Of a DNA stretch of 64,000 nt, positions 24,456 to 33,951 are shown in pieces. The translations under genes and the position numbers were made by a program. Source of the DNA: Sulfobacillus acidophilus DSM 10332 (GTDB lineage: Bacteria; Bacillota; Sulfobacillia; Sulfobacillales; Sulfobacillaceae); contig CP003179.1 of the NCBI GenBank assembly GCA_000237975.1, positions 3,068,270 to 3,132,269 on the forward strand, written 5' to 3'. Under the pieces are notes generated by a model that worked only from the letters and a program-made list of their open reading frames with translations, had not been told where the DNA came from and made no database searches. How positions within the stretch are numbered: position 1 is the stretch's first letter; every line of letters starts with the position of its first letter.

Positions 24456-24472
24456 CTTAAGCGCATGCGAGA

Positions 24473-25426
24473 TTACGTATATTTGATCCGGGGATCGACC
24501 AATCCATACAGAAGATCCGCCAGCAAATTCCCTACAATGGTGAGCACCCCGGTAATCACGACAATTCCCATAATAACCGGATAGTCGCGCTGAAGTGCCG
24601 CATCCCAGAACAAGAGCCCCATCCCGGGGTAGTTGAATACCACCTCGACATATAGAGCTCCGGCAAACAAGTTGGGGATGGAAAACCCCAACAGCGTGAT
24701 AAGCGGTAATACGGAATTTCTTAGGCCATGCTTAAGGACAACCACCGTCTCCTTAATGCCTTTCGCACGGGCCGTCCGAATGTAATCTTGCACTAAGGTC
24801 TCTTCCATCGCGGTCCGCATGTACCGGCCCCAACCGGCTACGGTGACCAAAATAATGGTCACAATGGGAAGCGTGCTATGAGCGAGCCACGATCCAAACC
24901 CGGGATTGGGATTTAAAGGGTTGGACAGGCCACCCGAGGGAAACCAGTTCAAGTCGATGGAGAACACCAAAATCAAAATAATCGCCAACCAAAAAGTCGG
25001 CATGGAATAGAAGAAATAGCTGATGGCGGTTGCGACGTAATCGAATACCGTATTCCGGTAATACGCCTGCAAACTCCCCAGCAAAATCGACATCAAATGG
25101 GCCACCACCACCCCGATTCCCACAATCGCCAACGTGCGCGGCAAGTTAATGGCAATCAGGCTGACCACCGATTGATTGTAAAAATAGGATTGGCCGAGGT
25201 TTCCGTGCAACAGCTGCCCTAACCAAATCACATATTGGACAATAATCGGTTTGTTCAGGCCATAAATCCGATTCACCTCGGCAATTTTTGCCGGGGTGGC
25301 GCGTGCCCCCAAGATCGCCTGCGCCGGTCCTCCGGGTACGATGTGCACCAAAAAGAAGCCGATGATGGTAATCCCAATTAAAGCCGGAATGGCCTGAATG
25401 ATGCGATACAGTACGTATTTGGCCAT
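24473..25426 (-). CDS. Dipeptide/oligopeptide ABC transporter permease (DppB/OppB type)
   Basis: 317 residues. N-terminal YVLYRIIQAIPALIGITIIGF is the conserved first helix, then VPGGPAQAILG and the long loop before five more helices. The EAA loop reads DYIRTARAKGIKETVVVLKHGLRNSVLP, which contacts the ATPase. Partner of the DppC-type gene just upstream (11 bp gap); no ATPase gene is adjacent. AGGAGG precedes the ATG. Substrate not determinable beyond peptides or nickel, the family range. Confidence 0.92.
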   Translation of the reverse strand: MAKYVLYRIIQAIPALIGITIIGFFLVHIVPGGPAQAILGARATPAKIAEVNRIYGLNKPIIVQYVIWLGQLLHGNLGQSYFYNQSVVSLIAINLPRTLAIVGIGVVVAHLMSILLGSLQAYYRNTVFDYVATAISYFFYSMPTFWLAIILILVFSIDLNWFPSGGLSNPLNPNPGFGSWLAHSTLPIVTIILVTVAGWGRYMRTAMEETLVQDYIRTARAKGIKETVVVLKHGLRNSVLPLITLLGFSIPNLFAGALYVEVVFNYPGMGLLFWDAALQRDYPVIMGIVVITGVLTIVGNLLADLLYGLVDPRIKYT

Positions 25427-25437
25427 CTGGTCCTCCT

Positions 25438-26331
25438 CTAGCTCCGTAACCGGGGATCAAAGGCCTGACGCAGCGCATCCCCGATAAAGTTGACCGACAG
25501 CTCCACCAACAATATCGCCAACCCCGGGGGATAGATGAGCCACCAGGCGTTTTGGAACATGTAGTTCATACTGCTGGAGAGCATTTCGCCCCAGTTCGGC
25601 GTCGGCGGCGGAAGCCCCAGACCCAAAAAACTTAACCCGGCGACCGTTAAAATGGCGTTGGCCACCTGAAGCGTCGTCGCTACCACCACAACGCCCATAA
25701 CATTGGGCAGCAGGTGACGCAACATAATCCGAAGGTTACCGGTACCCAATGCCCGAGCGGCTTCGACATATTCCCGCTGCTTCAGCGACAAGACTTCGCC
25801 ACGCACTAACCGCGCGACCCCAAACCAGGAGACCACGGCAATGACGAAGACCAGCAAGGTAGCATTCGGGCGAAACACCGAATCCAAAAACAACAACAAA
25901 AACAACCCGGGAATGGCATACAGGATATCCACGATACGCATCATCACCACGTCGACCCAGCCACCAACATATCCGGAGATCAGTCCGTAGACCACCCCAA
26001 TAACCATGGTGACCAACGCCGCGGCAAATCCGACTTCCAACGACAATTGCCCGCCGACCATCATGCGGATTAAGACGTCTCGCCCCAAACTATCCGTCCC
26101 TAATGGATATTGGCCACCCGGAGGCGCCAACGTATCCGTGAGGTTCGGGGTATACGGATTGGCGTGATACAACAGCGGCCCGACAAACGAAAACAGCACG
26201 AGCAGCAACAAGACGATCACGCCAAACCACGCCAGCGGATTTTTCCAAAAGGTGCGCCATTCGCGCGAAGCCCCTTCCCGTTCCGCGGCGTCCGGAGGCG
26301 GCGGATTCAATTGCAGTTCCGCAGTCGCCAT
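25438..26331 (-). CDS. Dipeptide/oligopeptide ABC transporter permease (DppC/OppC type)
   Basis: 297 residues. OppC N-terminal domain (FWKNPLAWFGVIVLLLLVLF), PLGTDSLGRDVLIRMMVGG signature, EAA loop REYVEAARALGTGNLRIMLRHLLPNV and FLGLGLPPPTPNWGEML. It precedes DppB, the reverse of the common B-C order. AAGGAGG upstream of the ATG. The matching binding protein may be the lipoprotein gene at 28237, on the other strand beyond an amino-acid permease. Confidence 0.92.
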   Translation of the reverse strand: MATAELQLNPPPPDAAEREGASREWRTFWKNPLAWFGVIVLLLLVLFSFVGPLLYHANPYTPNLTDTLAPPGGQYPLGTDSLGRDVLIRMMVGGQLSLEVGFAAALVTMVIGVVYGLISGYVGGWVDVVMMRIVDILYAIPGLFLLLFLDSVFRPNATLLVFVIAVVSWFGVARLVRGEVLSLKQREYVEAARALGTGNLRIMLRHLLPNVMGVVVVATTLQVANAILTVAGLSFLGLGLPPPTPNWGEMLSSSMNYMFQNAWWLIYPPGLAILLVELSVNFIGDALRQAFDPRLRS

Positions 26332-26524
26332 GAACGTCCTCCTTCACGTGGGTATCACTCAAACCGCCTTCGCGATCGTGTTCGCAAAATTCGCGGTCAA
26401 ACCCGATTACTATTCGCGATGAATAAAGAGAAATCCTTTTTCTTTATCACCAAATTTCACGGTTTTTCGCTGGAAATTCGCCGTCGCCGCCAGAAGTTGG
26501 GAGGAATAAAATTTACATAAACTC

Positions 26525-26553
26525 TTGACAATTAATCGTTTCGGGACCACAAT
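26525..26553 (+). promoter_or_regulatory. SigA-type promoter for the amino-acid permease
   Basis: TTGACA (26525-26530), 17 bp, CACAAT (26548-26553), 51 bp before the start codon. Perfect -35, four of six at -10. Confidence 0.7.
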
Positions 26554-26604
26554 GCCTGTTGGTGTAACACAGTAAAGAACTATTTCATCAAAGGAGGCGC
26601 AGTG

Positions 26605-28206
26605 ATGCGCGAACCGGAGGCTCCACGCCGAGCGTTGAGCCTGTTTGACCTGGTCATGTTAGGGGTCGGCGGGCTCGTGGGATCGGGCTGGCTATTTAGC
26701 GCCCAAGCCGCTGCCACGATTGCGGGGCCGGCTTCGATGATTTCCTGGATTTTAGGCGGTCTCGGCGTTTCTTTGATTGGGATCACCTTTGCCGAATTGT
26801 CGACCCTGATTCCGGAAACCGGGGGCATTATCCGCTATCCGGAAATTTCTCATGGTAGCTTGGTGAGCTTTCTGATGGGGTGGGCCGTGATTATCTCTTA
26901 TGCCGGCATGCCCGCCATTGAAGCCGAGGCCGCCTTACAATACGCCCAAAATTACTGGCCGGGCCTTTATAATGCGGCAGCCGGCACGTTAACGTCACGA
27001 GGCCTACTCATCGCCACCGTTTTGCTGGTGGGATTTTTCTTCCTCAATTGGATTGGGGTTAAGGTCTTTGCCCGGATTAATTCGCAAATCACCTGGATTA
27101 AATTGGTGGTGCCCTTAGGAACCGCCCTGGTTCTCTTGGCGCATGGTTTTCATGCCCAAAACTGGACGGCGGACGGAGGCTTTTGGCCTCACGGGTGGGC
27201 CGGCGTCTTTTCGGCCATCTCCACCGGAGGTATTGTCTTTACCTTTACGGGATACCGGACCATCTTTGACTTGGCCGGAGAAGCCCGCTCCCCTTCCCGC
27301 GATTTAAGCCGGGCCCTCATATTTGCCTTAATTTTTGTCGGCGTGGTCTATCTTATGCTGCAATTGGCGTTTATTAGTGCCGTGCCGCCCCGTCTGTTAC
27401 GCGGCGGATGGTCGACCCTGCACTTTAACGCACCGTTCGCCAACTTGGCGGTGGCCCTCAACTTAAGTTGGCTGAGCATGATCTTATATGCGGACGCCGC
27501 CGTGTCCCCGCTCGGAACCGGGCTGGTTTATGCGGCCGCTTTTCCCCGCACCGTTTACGCTTTATCCAAAAACGGGTCGGTGCCGGCGTTCTTTCAGCGG
27601 CTCAACCGTTTTCACGTGCCGGGACCGGCCACGATTATCAGTTTCCTCATCGGCTGGACCTTTTTACTCCCCTTTCCCAGTTGGCAAAAGATGGTCGGCA
27701 TCTTATCCAGCGCCACGATTATCACCTACATGATGGGCCCGATTGCCGCGGCCGCGTTGCGTCGGAGCGCCCCCGATTGGCCCCGACCGTTTCGCCTGCC
27801 CGGACTGAGTTGGATCGGTCCCGTAGGGTTTATTGTCGGCAGCTTGATTTTTTACTGGGGCGGCTGGTCCACTAATCGGTGGATGGCACTCTTTCTAGCG
27901 ATTGGTGCCGTAATCTACGCGAGTTATAGCTACCGCTTGGCCGGTCGTCCACGTACCGATGTCACCCGCCACGGCCTATGGTTGGTGGTCTATTTCGTGG
28001 GCATGTTGTGTCTTTCGGCACTAGGATCGTCGAATTTTGGCGGACGCAATTGGATTCCCGCCCCATTTGATCAAATTGTTGTATCTTTATTCTCCCTGAT
28101 TATTTACTATTGGGGTATAGCATCGGCCAAGCCGGTCGCCTATCAGGTCGATCAAAACGCGTCGGATTCAGACCTGGCGACACCGGCCCCGATCGCCCAA
28201 CGTTGA
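26605..28206 (+). CDS. APC-family amino-acid permease
   Basis: 533 residues, about 12-14 membrane helices. N-terminal SLFDLVMLGVGGLVGSGWLF is the APC helix-1 signature with its unwound GxG segment; AELSTLIPETGGIIRYPE follows helix 2-3, and the FTFTGYRTIFDLAGEARSPSR loop and AALRRSAPDWPRPFRLPG segment are typical of the aspartate/other amino-acid subgroup. Proton-coupled uptake or exchange of an amino acid; substrate unknown. AAAGGAGG lies 8 bp before ATG 26605; GTG 26602 is adjacent and also possible. The peptide-binding lipoprotein follows 30 bp on. Confidence 0.88.
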   Translation: MREPEAPRRALSLFDLVMLGVGGLVGSGWLFSAQAAATIAGPASMISWILGGLGVSLIGITFAELSTLIPETGGIIRYPEISHGSLVSFLMGWAVIISYAGMPAIEAEAALQYAQNYWPGLYNAAAGTLTSRGLLIATVLLVGFFFLNWIGVKVFARINSQITWIKLVVPLGTALVLLAHGFHAQNWTADGGFWPHGWAGVFSAISTGGIVFTFTGYRTIFDLAGEARSPSRDLSRALIFALIFVGVVYLMLQLAFISAVPPRLLRGGWSTLHFNAPFANLAVALNLSWLSMILYADAAVSPLGTGLVYAAAFPRTVYALSKNGSVPAFFQRLNRFHVPGPATIISFLIGWTFLLPFPSWQKMVGILSSATIITYMMGPIAAAALRRSAPDWPRPFRLPGLSWIGPVGFIVGSLIFYWGGWSTNRWMALFLAIGAVIYASYSYRLAGRPRTDVTRHGLWLVVYFVGMLCLSALGSSNFGGRNWIPAPFDQIVVSLFSLIIYYWGIASAKPVAYQVDQNASDSDLATPAPIAQR

Positions 28207-28236
28207 CAAATCGTTCATTCACAGGGAGGTTTTGTC

Positions 28237-29964
28237 GTGCGTCCGATTTATCCTATGCTAGCGGCCGCCCTCTTGCCCTTGGGGCTGGCCGCCTGCGGCT
28301 CGTCGTCGTCCGCCAATCCGTCGGCGGGTTCCACCGGTGTCCCCAGCACGGTGGTCGTCGCGTTAGCCAACCAAACGTCCCCCAACTGGTTTTTTCCCGA
28401 GACGTCTTTAGTCGCCGCGACGGTGGTCAACGTTCAAATGGCCTCGTTAATGTATAAACCGCTCATTATGATGAACGCTCAAGATGAGCCGAACTATGAG
28501 CGGTCGCTGGCCGACTCGATAAGCTGGAATGCCGACGGCACGGTCTATACGATTCACTTGAACCCGAAATGGCATTGGTCCAACGGTCAGCCCGTCACTG
28601 CCAATGATGTGGTGTTTACCTGGAACGTGATGAAAGCCGCCAGCGCTCCCAATGCACCTTGGGCCTATTCCGGCCAAGGTTTTGGAGGCGTACCCTCGCT
28701 TTGGCAAAGCGTCACCGCCGACGGCCCCCATACCGTCGTGGTCACGTTGACGACCCCGCGAAATCCCCAATGGTTTATTCGCAACGGTTTAGGGCAAATT
28801 TTCCCGGTTCCCGCCCAGGTCTGGAACAAGTATCCCCAAAACATGACGGCCGAATTACAGTTTATCAATTCGGTGGGCAACTCGCCGAACAACGCCGTTT
28901 ACAAAGTGGTGGACGGGCCCTATCAATTCCTCGGCTATCAAGCCAATAACTACTGGGCGTTTGTCCCCAACCCGCATTATGACGGCCATCGGTCCGCCAT
29001 CAAAAAGCTCGTTTTCCAGTACGAAACATCCTCGGCCAGCATGTTTTCGTCTTTGAAGACAGGAACCGTCAATGTCGGATACTTACCGCCCTCGCTCATC
29101 AAGTCGGAAAATCAATTGACGCAGGACGAGATCAAGCCGGTTTATACGCTCGGCTTTAATTACATTGTGCCGAATTTTAGTCCCCAAGCACCCGGCGGCA
29201 TCGCCCAGGCGTTCCGCGAGTTGGATGTCCGCCAAGCCTTACAAATGGGCATCGATCAAAATGCGATTATCCATGACTTCTATCATGGGTATGCGGTCAT
29301 GGACGATACCACGCTCGCTCCTAAACCCGCAACACCCTTTTTTGACCCGGCCTTGGCCAAAAACCCCTATCCCTTCAATCCGGCAGCCGGTAAAGCGTTG
29401 TTGTTGGCGCATGGATGGCGGGAGGTCAACGGGGTGATGACCAAAAACGGGATCGCCTTAAAATTTGACTTTATCTACGCCTCCGGTAGCGAAACGGCCA
29501 CCAATATTGCCGAGCTCTTGAAAAACGATTGGGCACAAGAAGGTATTCAGGTCAACTTGGTTTCGCAACCGTTTGACACGGTTGTGAGCTACAGTCCCGC
29601 TAATGCGTCCAAGTGGGCGTTAATCTCCTGGGATCAAGGCTCAACCGGCGGATGGACTTACGGCACGGACCCCTATCCCACCGGCGGCGGGCTTTTCGGT
29701 ACCGGAGGGGCGGAAAATTCCGGCAGCTACAGTGATCCGACGATGGACAGGCTCATTCAAAAAACCTATGCGCCGGGCACGACGCAACAAACCTTACAGG
29801 CGCTTTATGCCTATGAAGAATACGCTGCCCATCAACTGCCTGGGCTCTTTATTCCATGGAATGCCACGATTCTGGTTCACTCCAAGTCGCTTACCCACGT
29901 CGTTCAAAGCTTTAACCCCGTCGGCGGCATCTTTTCTCCCAACTACTGGACGTGGCAACCCTAA
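28237..29964 (+). CDS. Peptide ABC transporter substrate-binding lipoprotein (SBP_bac_5)
   Basis: 575 residues, start GTG 28237 with GGGAGG 8 bp upstream. Lipoprotein signal MLAAALLPLGLAACGSSS with lipobox LAAC, then a Ser/Gly tether and a family-5 binding domain: NWNADGTVYTIHL-type segment (SWNADGTVYTIHLNP), WSNGQPVTANDVVFTW and DVRQALQMGIDQNAI. It captures peptides outside the membrane for an OppBC-type permease, probably the pair encoded divergently at 24.5-26.3 kb. Ends at a strong bidirectional terminator. Confidence 0.9.
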   Translation: MRPIYPMLAAALLPLGLAACGSSSSANPSAGSTGVPSTVVVALANQTSPNWFFPETSLVAATVVNVQMASLMYKPLIMMNAQDEPNYERSLADSISWNADGTVYTIHLNPKWHWSNGQPVTANDVVFTWNVMKAASAPNAPWAYSGQGFGGVPSLWQSVTADGPHTVVVTLTTPRNPQWFIRNGLGQIFPVPAQVWNKYPQNMTAELQFINSVGNSPNNAVYKVVDGPYQFLGYQANNYWAFVPNPHYDGHRSAIKKLVFQYETSSASMFSSLKTGTVNVGYLPPSLIKSENQLTQDEIKPVYTLGFNYIVPNFSPQAPGGIAQAFRELDVRQALQMGIDQNAIIHDFYHGYAVMDDTTLAPKPATPFFDPALAKNPYPFNPAAGKALLLAHGWREVNGVMTKNGIALKFDFIYASGSETATNIAELLKNDWAQEGIQVNLVSQPFDTVVSYSPANASKWALISWDQGSTGGWTYGTDPYPTGGGLFGTGGAENSGSYSDPTMDRLIQKTYAPGTTQQTLQALYAYEEYAAHQLPGLFIPWNATILVHSKSLTHVVQSFNPVGGIFSPNYWTWQP

Positions 29965-29966
29965 GT

Positions 29967-30000
29967 AAAAAAGCCCCCGCCAGCTGGCGGGGGCCTTTTT
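29967..30000. terminator. Bidirectional Rho-independent terminator
   Basis: Perfect 22-base palindrome 29973-29994 (GCCCCCGCCAG and its complement) with A6 on the left (29967-29972) and T5 on the right (29996-30000). Serves the binding-protein gene and the convergent citramalate synthase, whose stop codon overlaps the T run. Confidence 0.9.
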
Positions 30001-31564
30001 ACGCTTCCATCGGCGTAATGCCGGAATTCCACAGGCTGTAATCGACTGCATCGAGTAACGCCTGCCAGGACGCCTCCAGAATGTTGCCGGACACGCCCAC
30101 CGTACTAATCGGTTGTCCGCGAAATTCCGATCGCACCAATACCCGGACGGTCGATGCCGTCGCCGCACGCCCATCGAGTACCCGCACTTTGTAGTCCGTC
30201 AATTTGAGATCCTCAACCTCGGGATAGATTCCCGTCAAGGCTTTTCGTAGGGCATTGTCCAATGCATGGACCGGTCCGTCACCGGCCCCGACTTCCAAAA
30301 ACGATCGGGTGCCGACTCGGAGCCGCACGGTGGCTTCCGTCACCGGTTGTGCCTGATCCCGCGTCACCGACACGTGAAACCGTTCCACTTGATAATATTC
30401 GGGCACTTGCCCTAAAGCCCGTTGGACCAAAAGAGCCATCGAGGATTCGGCATCTTCAAATTGATAGCCTTGCGCTTCCAACCGCTTGACTTCCTCTACT
30501 ACCTGCGCCAGTTCGGCCGAACCCGGCCGCAATTCTTCATAGTGGTAGAGCAGGTTCGATTTCCCGGCTAATTCGGACACTAACACCCGGCGCTTTTGGC
30601 CCACCGATTCCGGCGGCACATGTTCATACGCCTCCGGATGTTTTCTGACCGCCCCGACATGCACCCCCGCCTTATGCGTAAAAGCGTTCTCCCCCACATA
30701 AGGGGCCCCCGCGTCAGGCGCCAAATTGGCAATCTCGGCCACCGTCCGGGATAGTCGCGTCAATTCTTGCACCATGGCAGGTTTCTGGCCGGCTTCGAGG
30801 CCCATCTTAAAGACCAGGTTAGGCCAAATGGTGCACAAATTCGCATTGCCGCAACGTTCGCCATACCCGTTAATCGTGCCTTGCACCATGGTTGCCCCGG
30901 CATCCACCGCCGCCAACGAATTCGCAACCGCCAGCCCGGCGTCGTCATGCGCGTGAATGCCCAACGGAGCCGAAATCCGCCGACCCACCAGAGCCGTCAG
31001 TTCGCGGATCCAGTCCGGCAAGCTACCGCCATTTGTATCACAAAGCACCACCCATTGGGCGCCGGCTTCCGCCGCCGCCTCACAAACCGCCACGGCATAT
31101 TCGCGATCGAGGCGGGCCCCGTCAAAGAAGTGTTCCGCATCAAACACCACTTCGATATCATGGTCGCGTAAATAACGAACCGAGTCGGCCACCATTTTCA
31201 AGTTGTCGTCCAAATCAATCCCCAGAATATCTCGTACTTGAAAAGGAGAGGCCTTACCAAAAATCGTCGCGACCGGAACCCCTGCCTCAACAATCCCGTT
31301 TAAGCTGGGATCCTCGGTCGCCGAAAACTCTTTGCGCCGCGTGCTGCCAAACGCTGCAATCCGGCTCTGCCAGGGAAGGCTTCGAGCCGCCTGAAAAAAC
31401 GCGGTGTCTTTGGGGTTGGAAGCGGGCCACCCGCCTTCGATATAATCCAGCCCAAACTCATCCAACAAGTGGGCAATTTGGATTTTATCCTCTAATGAAA
31501 GGCTGATACCAGCCCGCTGTGTCCCATCCCGCAACGTGGTGTCATATAAATAAATCCGCGGCAC
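29999..31564 (-). CDS. cimA: (R)-citramalate synthase
   Basis: 521 residues from GTG 31564 with AAGGAGG 7 bp upstream. Condenses pyruvate with acetyl-CoA to citramalate, giving 2-oxobutyrate for isoleucine without threonine. HMGL-type barrel: YDTTLRDGTQRAG (metal and catalytic residues), VVLCDTNGGSLP, GIHAHDDAGLAVANS and GTINGYGERCGNANL. The C-terminal regulatory LeuA dimer domain (from about residue 385) includes the DYKVRVLDG and VGVSGNILEASWQAL stretches of CimA/type-2 isopropylmalate synthase-like proteins. Its length and DFGLDYIEGGWPASNPKD-type motif (EGGWPASNPKD) favour citramalate over isopropylmalate synthase. Confidence 0.9.
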   Translation of the reverse strand: MPRIYLYDTTLRDGTQRAGISLSLEDKIQIAHLLDEFGLDYIEGGWPASNPKDTAFFQAARSLPWQSRIAAFGSTRRKEFSATEDPSLNGIVEAGVPVATIFGKASPFQVRDILGIDLDDNLKMVADSVRYLRDHDIEVVFDAEHFFDGARLDREYAVAVCEAAAEAGAQWVVLCDTNGGSLPDWIRELTALVGRRISAPLGIHAHDDAGLAVANSLAAVDAGATMVQGTINGYGERCGNANLCTIWPNLVFKMGLEAGQKPAMVQELTRLSRTVAEIANLAPDAGAPYVGENAFTHKAGVHVGAVRKHPEAYEHVPPESVGQKRRVLVSELAGKSNLLYHYEELRPGSAELAQVVEEVKRLEAQGYQFEDAESSMALLVQRALGQVPEYYQVERFHVSVTRDQAQPVTEATVRLRVGTRSFLEVGAGDGPVHALDNALRKALTGIYPEVEDLKLTDYKVRVLDGRAATASTVRVLVRSEFRGQPISTVGVSGNILEASWQALLDAVDYSLWNSGITPMEA

Positions 31565-31610
31565 AAATGAGCCTCCTTCCCTAACATATCACCCAAACGG
31601 TATTTCAATC

Positions 31611-31639
31611 AGTGTAGTCTTCCGATGAACGCTTGACAA
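31611..31639 (-). promoter_or_regulatory. SigA-type promoter for cimA
   Basis: Minus strand TTGTCA (complement of 31634-31639), 17-bp spacer, TACACT (complement of 31611-31616), about 47 bp before the GTG start. No leader terminator or T-box seen. Confidence 0.68.
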
Positions 31640-31712
31640 CCGGAAATTTGGACAAATTCCCACATGTCATTCGTATCGAACCGGTTTTTCCGCCTGCCAT
31701 GTCCTATCGGGC

Positions 31713-31742
31713 ATAAAAAACCGGGGGCACTGACGCCCCCGG
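31713..31742 (-). terminator. Rho-independent terminator at the end of the flagellar operon
   Basis: Minus strand CCGGGGGC, loop GTCAGT, GCCCCCGG (complement of 31721-31742), followed by TTTTTTATG. Twelve bases after the flgE stop. Confidence 0.9.
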
Positions 31743-31754
31743 GATCTGAGCGGC

Positions 31755-33029
31755 CTATTGAATCATGTTCACCAAGGTGGTACGCAGTTGTTGGGCTACG
31801 GAAATCACTTTAGCGTTGGCCTGATACCCCTGTTGGGCCATAATCATGTTGACGAATTCGTTGGCCAAACTGACGTTGGATCCTTCCAGCTCACCGGCCG
31901 CTAGGCTGCCAAGTGCCCCGCTTGAAGCCTGACCCACTTGGGCTACTCCCGAGTTCGGCGATTGTTGCCATAAATTCTGCCCGATGTTCAACAACCCTCC
32001 GGGATTGCTGAAATTCGCCAAAGCCACTTGCCCGAGCACTTCGGTCTGCCCGTTCGAAAAGCTCCCGGTAATGGTCCCATTCGAGCCTATGGTAAAGTTC
32101 TCTAGATTCCCCGCGGGATTTCCGTTAGCGGTCACTGCCACACTGGTGGGCATCGCGTAACCGGTGATGTTTTGAAAAGCGCTGGCGCCCAGTGACACTT
32201 GGACCGCCGCAGCCCCGTCGGTTGGGGTAATCGTAAAGGAACTGGCCGTCGAGGTATAAGTCGGGGCTCCGCCGGTGGCCGGAAACGTCAAGGTTCCGAG
32301 CGTACCCGTGGTGGCCGTACTAGACCCTGGCGGCGTATAGCTGTAGCCGACTGTCCAGGTAACGCCACCACCACTCGTCGCGGTCGGATTAGCAAACGTT
32401 AGATCGACCGGAATAGTGTTCCCATAAGCATCATAAAGCGTCACAGGAATTGATTTGGTGGTTGTCGTCCCCGCATCTTGACTATTCAGATTGCCCGTCA
32501 CACTTGTAATTTGCGTGGTGGCCGTAGCCGGCATCGTCTCGTTCGGCGGGATGGTCAACGGGACTAAATTGGAAGCCGTTTGTCCCTTTTGGGCCACCGT
32601 GGAAGCACTCCACCCCAACACGCGATCCCCGCTGGGATTGACTAAATTTCCGTTCGCATCCAAACTAAAGTTTCCCGCCCGGGTAAATGCCTGTCCCCCC
32701 TGGGATGTTTGCACGATGAAATACCCGTTACCTTGAATGGCTAAATTCGTGTTAATACCGGTCGATTGAAGGGTTCCCTCGTTGGTATTGATTTCAATGC
32801 CGCCGATGTTGACCGCTCCCCCAGCTGCGACCTGAACAGGATTAATGCCGCCCAGCGTCGCGGTTGGGGCCGAGGCTCCCGAAAGGGTTTGTTGTAGCGC
32901 TTGAGCGAACGTCATGGAACTGGCTTTATAGCCCACCGTACTGACGTTCGCAATGTTTTCCGAAACGGTTCCCAATAGGGCTTGATCCGCGTTAAGCCCG
33001 GAAATGGCTGCGTACATACTTCCTGACAT
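31755..33029 (-). CDS. flgE: Flagellar hook protein FlgE
   Basis: 424 residues. N-terminal MYAAISGLNADQALLGTVSENIANVSTVGYKA fold motif (ENIANVSTVGYK diagnostic), GNGYFIVQTSQGGQAFTRAGNF, a Thr/Ser/Gly-rich variable middle (SVTGNLNSQDAG onward) and the C-terminal EFVNMIMAQQGYQANAKVI helix. Polymerises into the universal joint. Length and hook-type insert set it apart from the shorter rod paralogues at 13-15 kb. Last gene of the long minus-strand operon. Confidence 0.92.
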   Translation of the reverse strand: MSGSMYAAISGLNADQALLGTVSENIANVSTVGYKASSMTFAQALQQTLSGASAPTATLGGINPVQVAAGGAVNIGGIEINTNEGTLQSTGINTNLAIQGNGYFIVQTSQGGQAFTRAGNFSLDANGNLVNPSGDRVLGWSASTVAQKGQTASNLVPLTIPPNETMPATATTQITSVTGNLNSQDAGTTTTKSIPVTLYDAYGNTIPVDLTFANPTATSGGGVTWTVGYSYTPPGSSTATTGTLGTLTFPATGGAPTYTSTASSFTITPTDGAAAVQVSLGASAFQNITGYAMPTSVAVTANGNPAGNLENFTIGSNGTITGSFSNGQTEVLGQVALANFSNPGGLLNIGQNLWQQSPNSGVAQVGQASSGALGSLAAGELEGSNVSLANEFVNMIMAQQGYQANAKVISVAQQLRTTLVNMIQ

Positions 33030-33040
33030 GCGTATCCTCC

Positions 33041-33472
33041 TTAGTCTACGGATTGAATGAGACTCCAGTGAACCGCCGGGGGCTCTCCGTCTGTCGTTCG
33101 GGAGAGCGGAGCTTCCTCAATTGAGGTCCGGCCCACCATAACCAGCGTGTCGACTTGAGTAATCACTTGCATCGGTTGATGATCAAGGGTCGTAATCACA
33201 GTGCCGTTTTGGGGTGCCACGACAAATATCCCTTCCGGCATGACAATCGCGGCCTTGGCCGACCCTGCCTGCTGGGCTTGGTGCATGGCCTCCGTCAGGG
33301 ACTGCAAGGCCTTCGGGGCCAGCTGGATCTGGCGGCTTCTCAGGCGTTCTTCCGCATGTCGACTAAACCGCACCCCTTCTAACACATGCCGAAAGGAGGC
33401 ACCGACCGCTGACGATGGCCGCTCCGGGGCCGTATTCGGCAACCCGTTTATACTGGTCGTCGGGTCAATCAC
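33041..33472 (-). CDS. Flagellar operon protein of the TIGR02530 type
   Basis: 143 residues. Signature FSRHAEERLRSRQIQLAP near residue 36, a helix with EAMHQAQQAGSAKAAIVM and FVVAPQNGTVITTLD, as in the small conserved protein found between flgD and flgE in Firmicutes. Biochemical role unknown; hook assembly is suggested by position. The start overlaps the flgD stop by 4 bp. A C-terminal tail of about 40 residues is longer than usual. Confidence 0.82.
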   Translation of the reverse strand: MIDPTTSINGLPNTAPERPSSAVGASFRHVLEGVRFSRHAEERLRSRQIQLAPKALQSLTEAMHQAQQAGSAKAAIVMPEGIFVVAPQNGTVITTLDHQPMQVITQVDTLVMVGRTSIEEAPLSRTTDGEPPAVHWSLIQSVD

Positions 33473-33894
33473 GAACTCACCCCTGTAATGTCGCTAACCG
33501 AAACCGTTCCCACCCCTTGAACATCTAACGACAGCCCCTGACTGCCGCTATTGACCGCCGTAACCTGCCCGCTTTGTCCACTTTGGGTTGTGACGGTTTT
33601 CCCGATCAACTGGCTTGCTTGCACCAGACTATTCCCTCCGCCCGTCAAGGCCGAAAGGATTTGGTTCAGCGTCGAGGTTTGCTGAGTTACCGCCGAGAGC
33701 TGGGAAAATTGGGCCAGCTCGGCTACAAACTGGGTATTATCCATCGGCTGTAACGGATTTTGATATTGTAGCTCTGCCGCCAAGAGGGTAAGAAAGGCCG
33801 ACTCTCCCAGCTGCGAAGCCGGATCGGTATTGGCCCCACCGGTCGAACCGCCGGTTGTTGTCGACAGGGCTCCGGACAAGGGATTGACACTCAT
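33469..33894 (-). CDS. flgD: Flagellar hook capping protein FlgD
   Basis: 141 residues, short but typical for Firmicutes. FLTLLAAELQYQNPLQPMDNTQFVAELAQFS is the FlgD hallmark (LQYQNPLQPMDN), followed by a helical stretch and an SH3-like strand region (IGKTVTTQSGQSGQVTAV). It caps the growing hook and recruits FlgE. The larger C-terminal domains of enteric FlgD are absent. GGAGGAC lies before the ATG. Confidence 0.92.
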   Translation of the reverse strand: MSVNPLSGALSTTTGGSTGGANTDPASQLGESAFLTLLAAELQYQNPLQPMDNTQFVAELAQFSQLSAVTQQTSTLNQILSALTGGGNSLVQASQLIGKTVTTQSGQSGQVTAVNSGSQGLSLDVQGVGTVSVSDITGVSS

Positions 33895-33951
33895 AAAACG
33901 TCCTCCTCTCGCGTGTGATAAATGGGTCAGATTATCTTGTCTTAGGGTCGG

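Noticed and set aside
26410-26455. ATAAAGA...TCTTTAT inverted repeat upstream of the peptide permeases
   Set aside because: AT-rich short arms; no terminator or regulator context.
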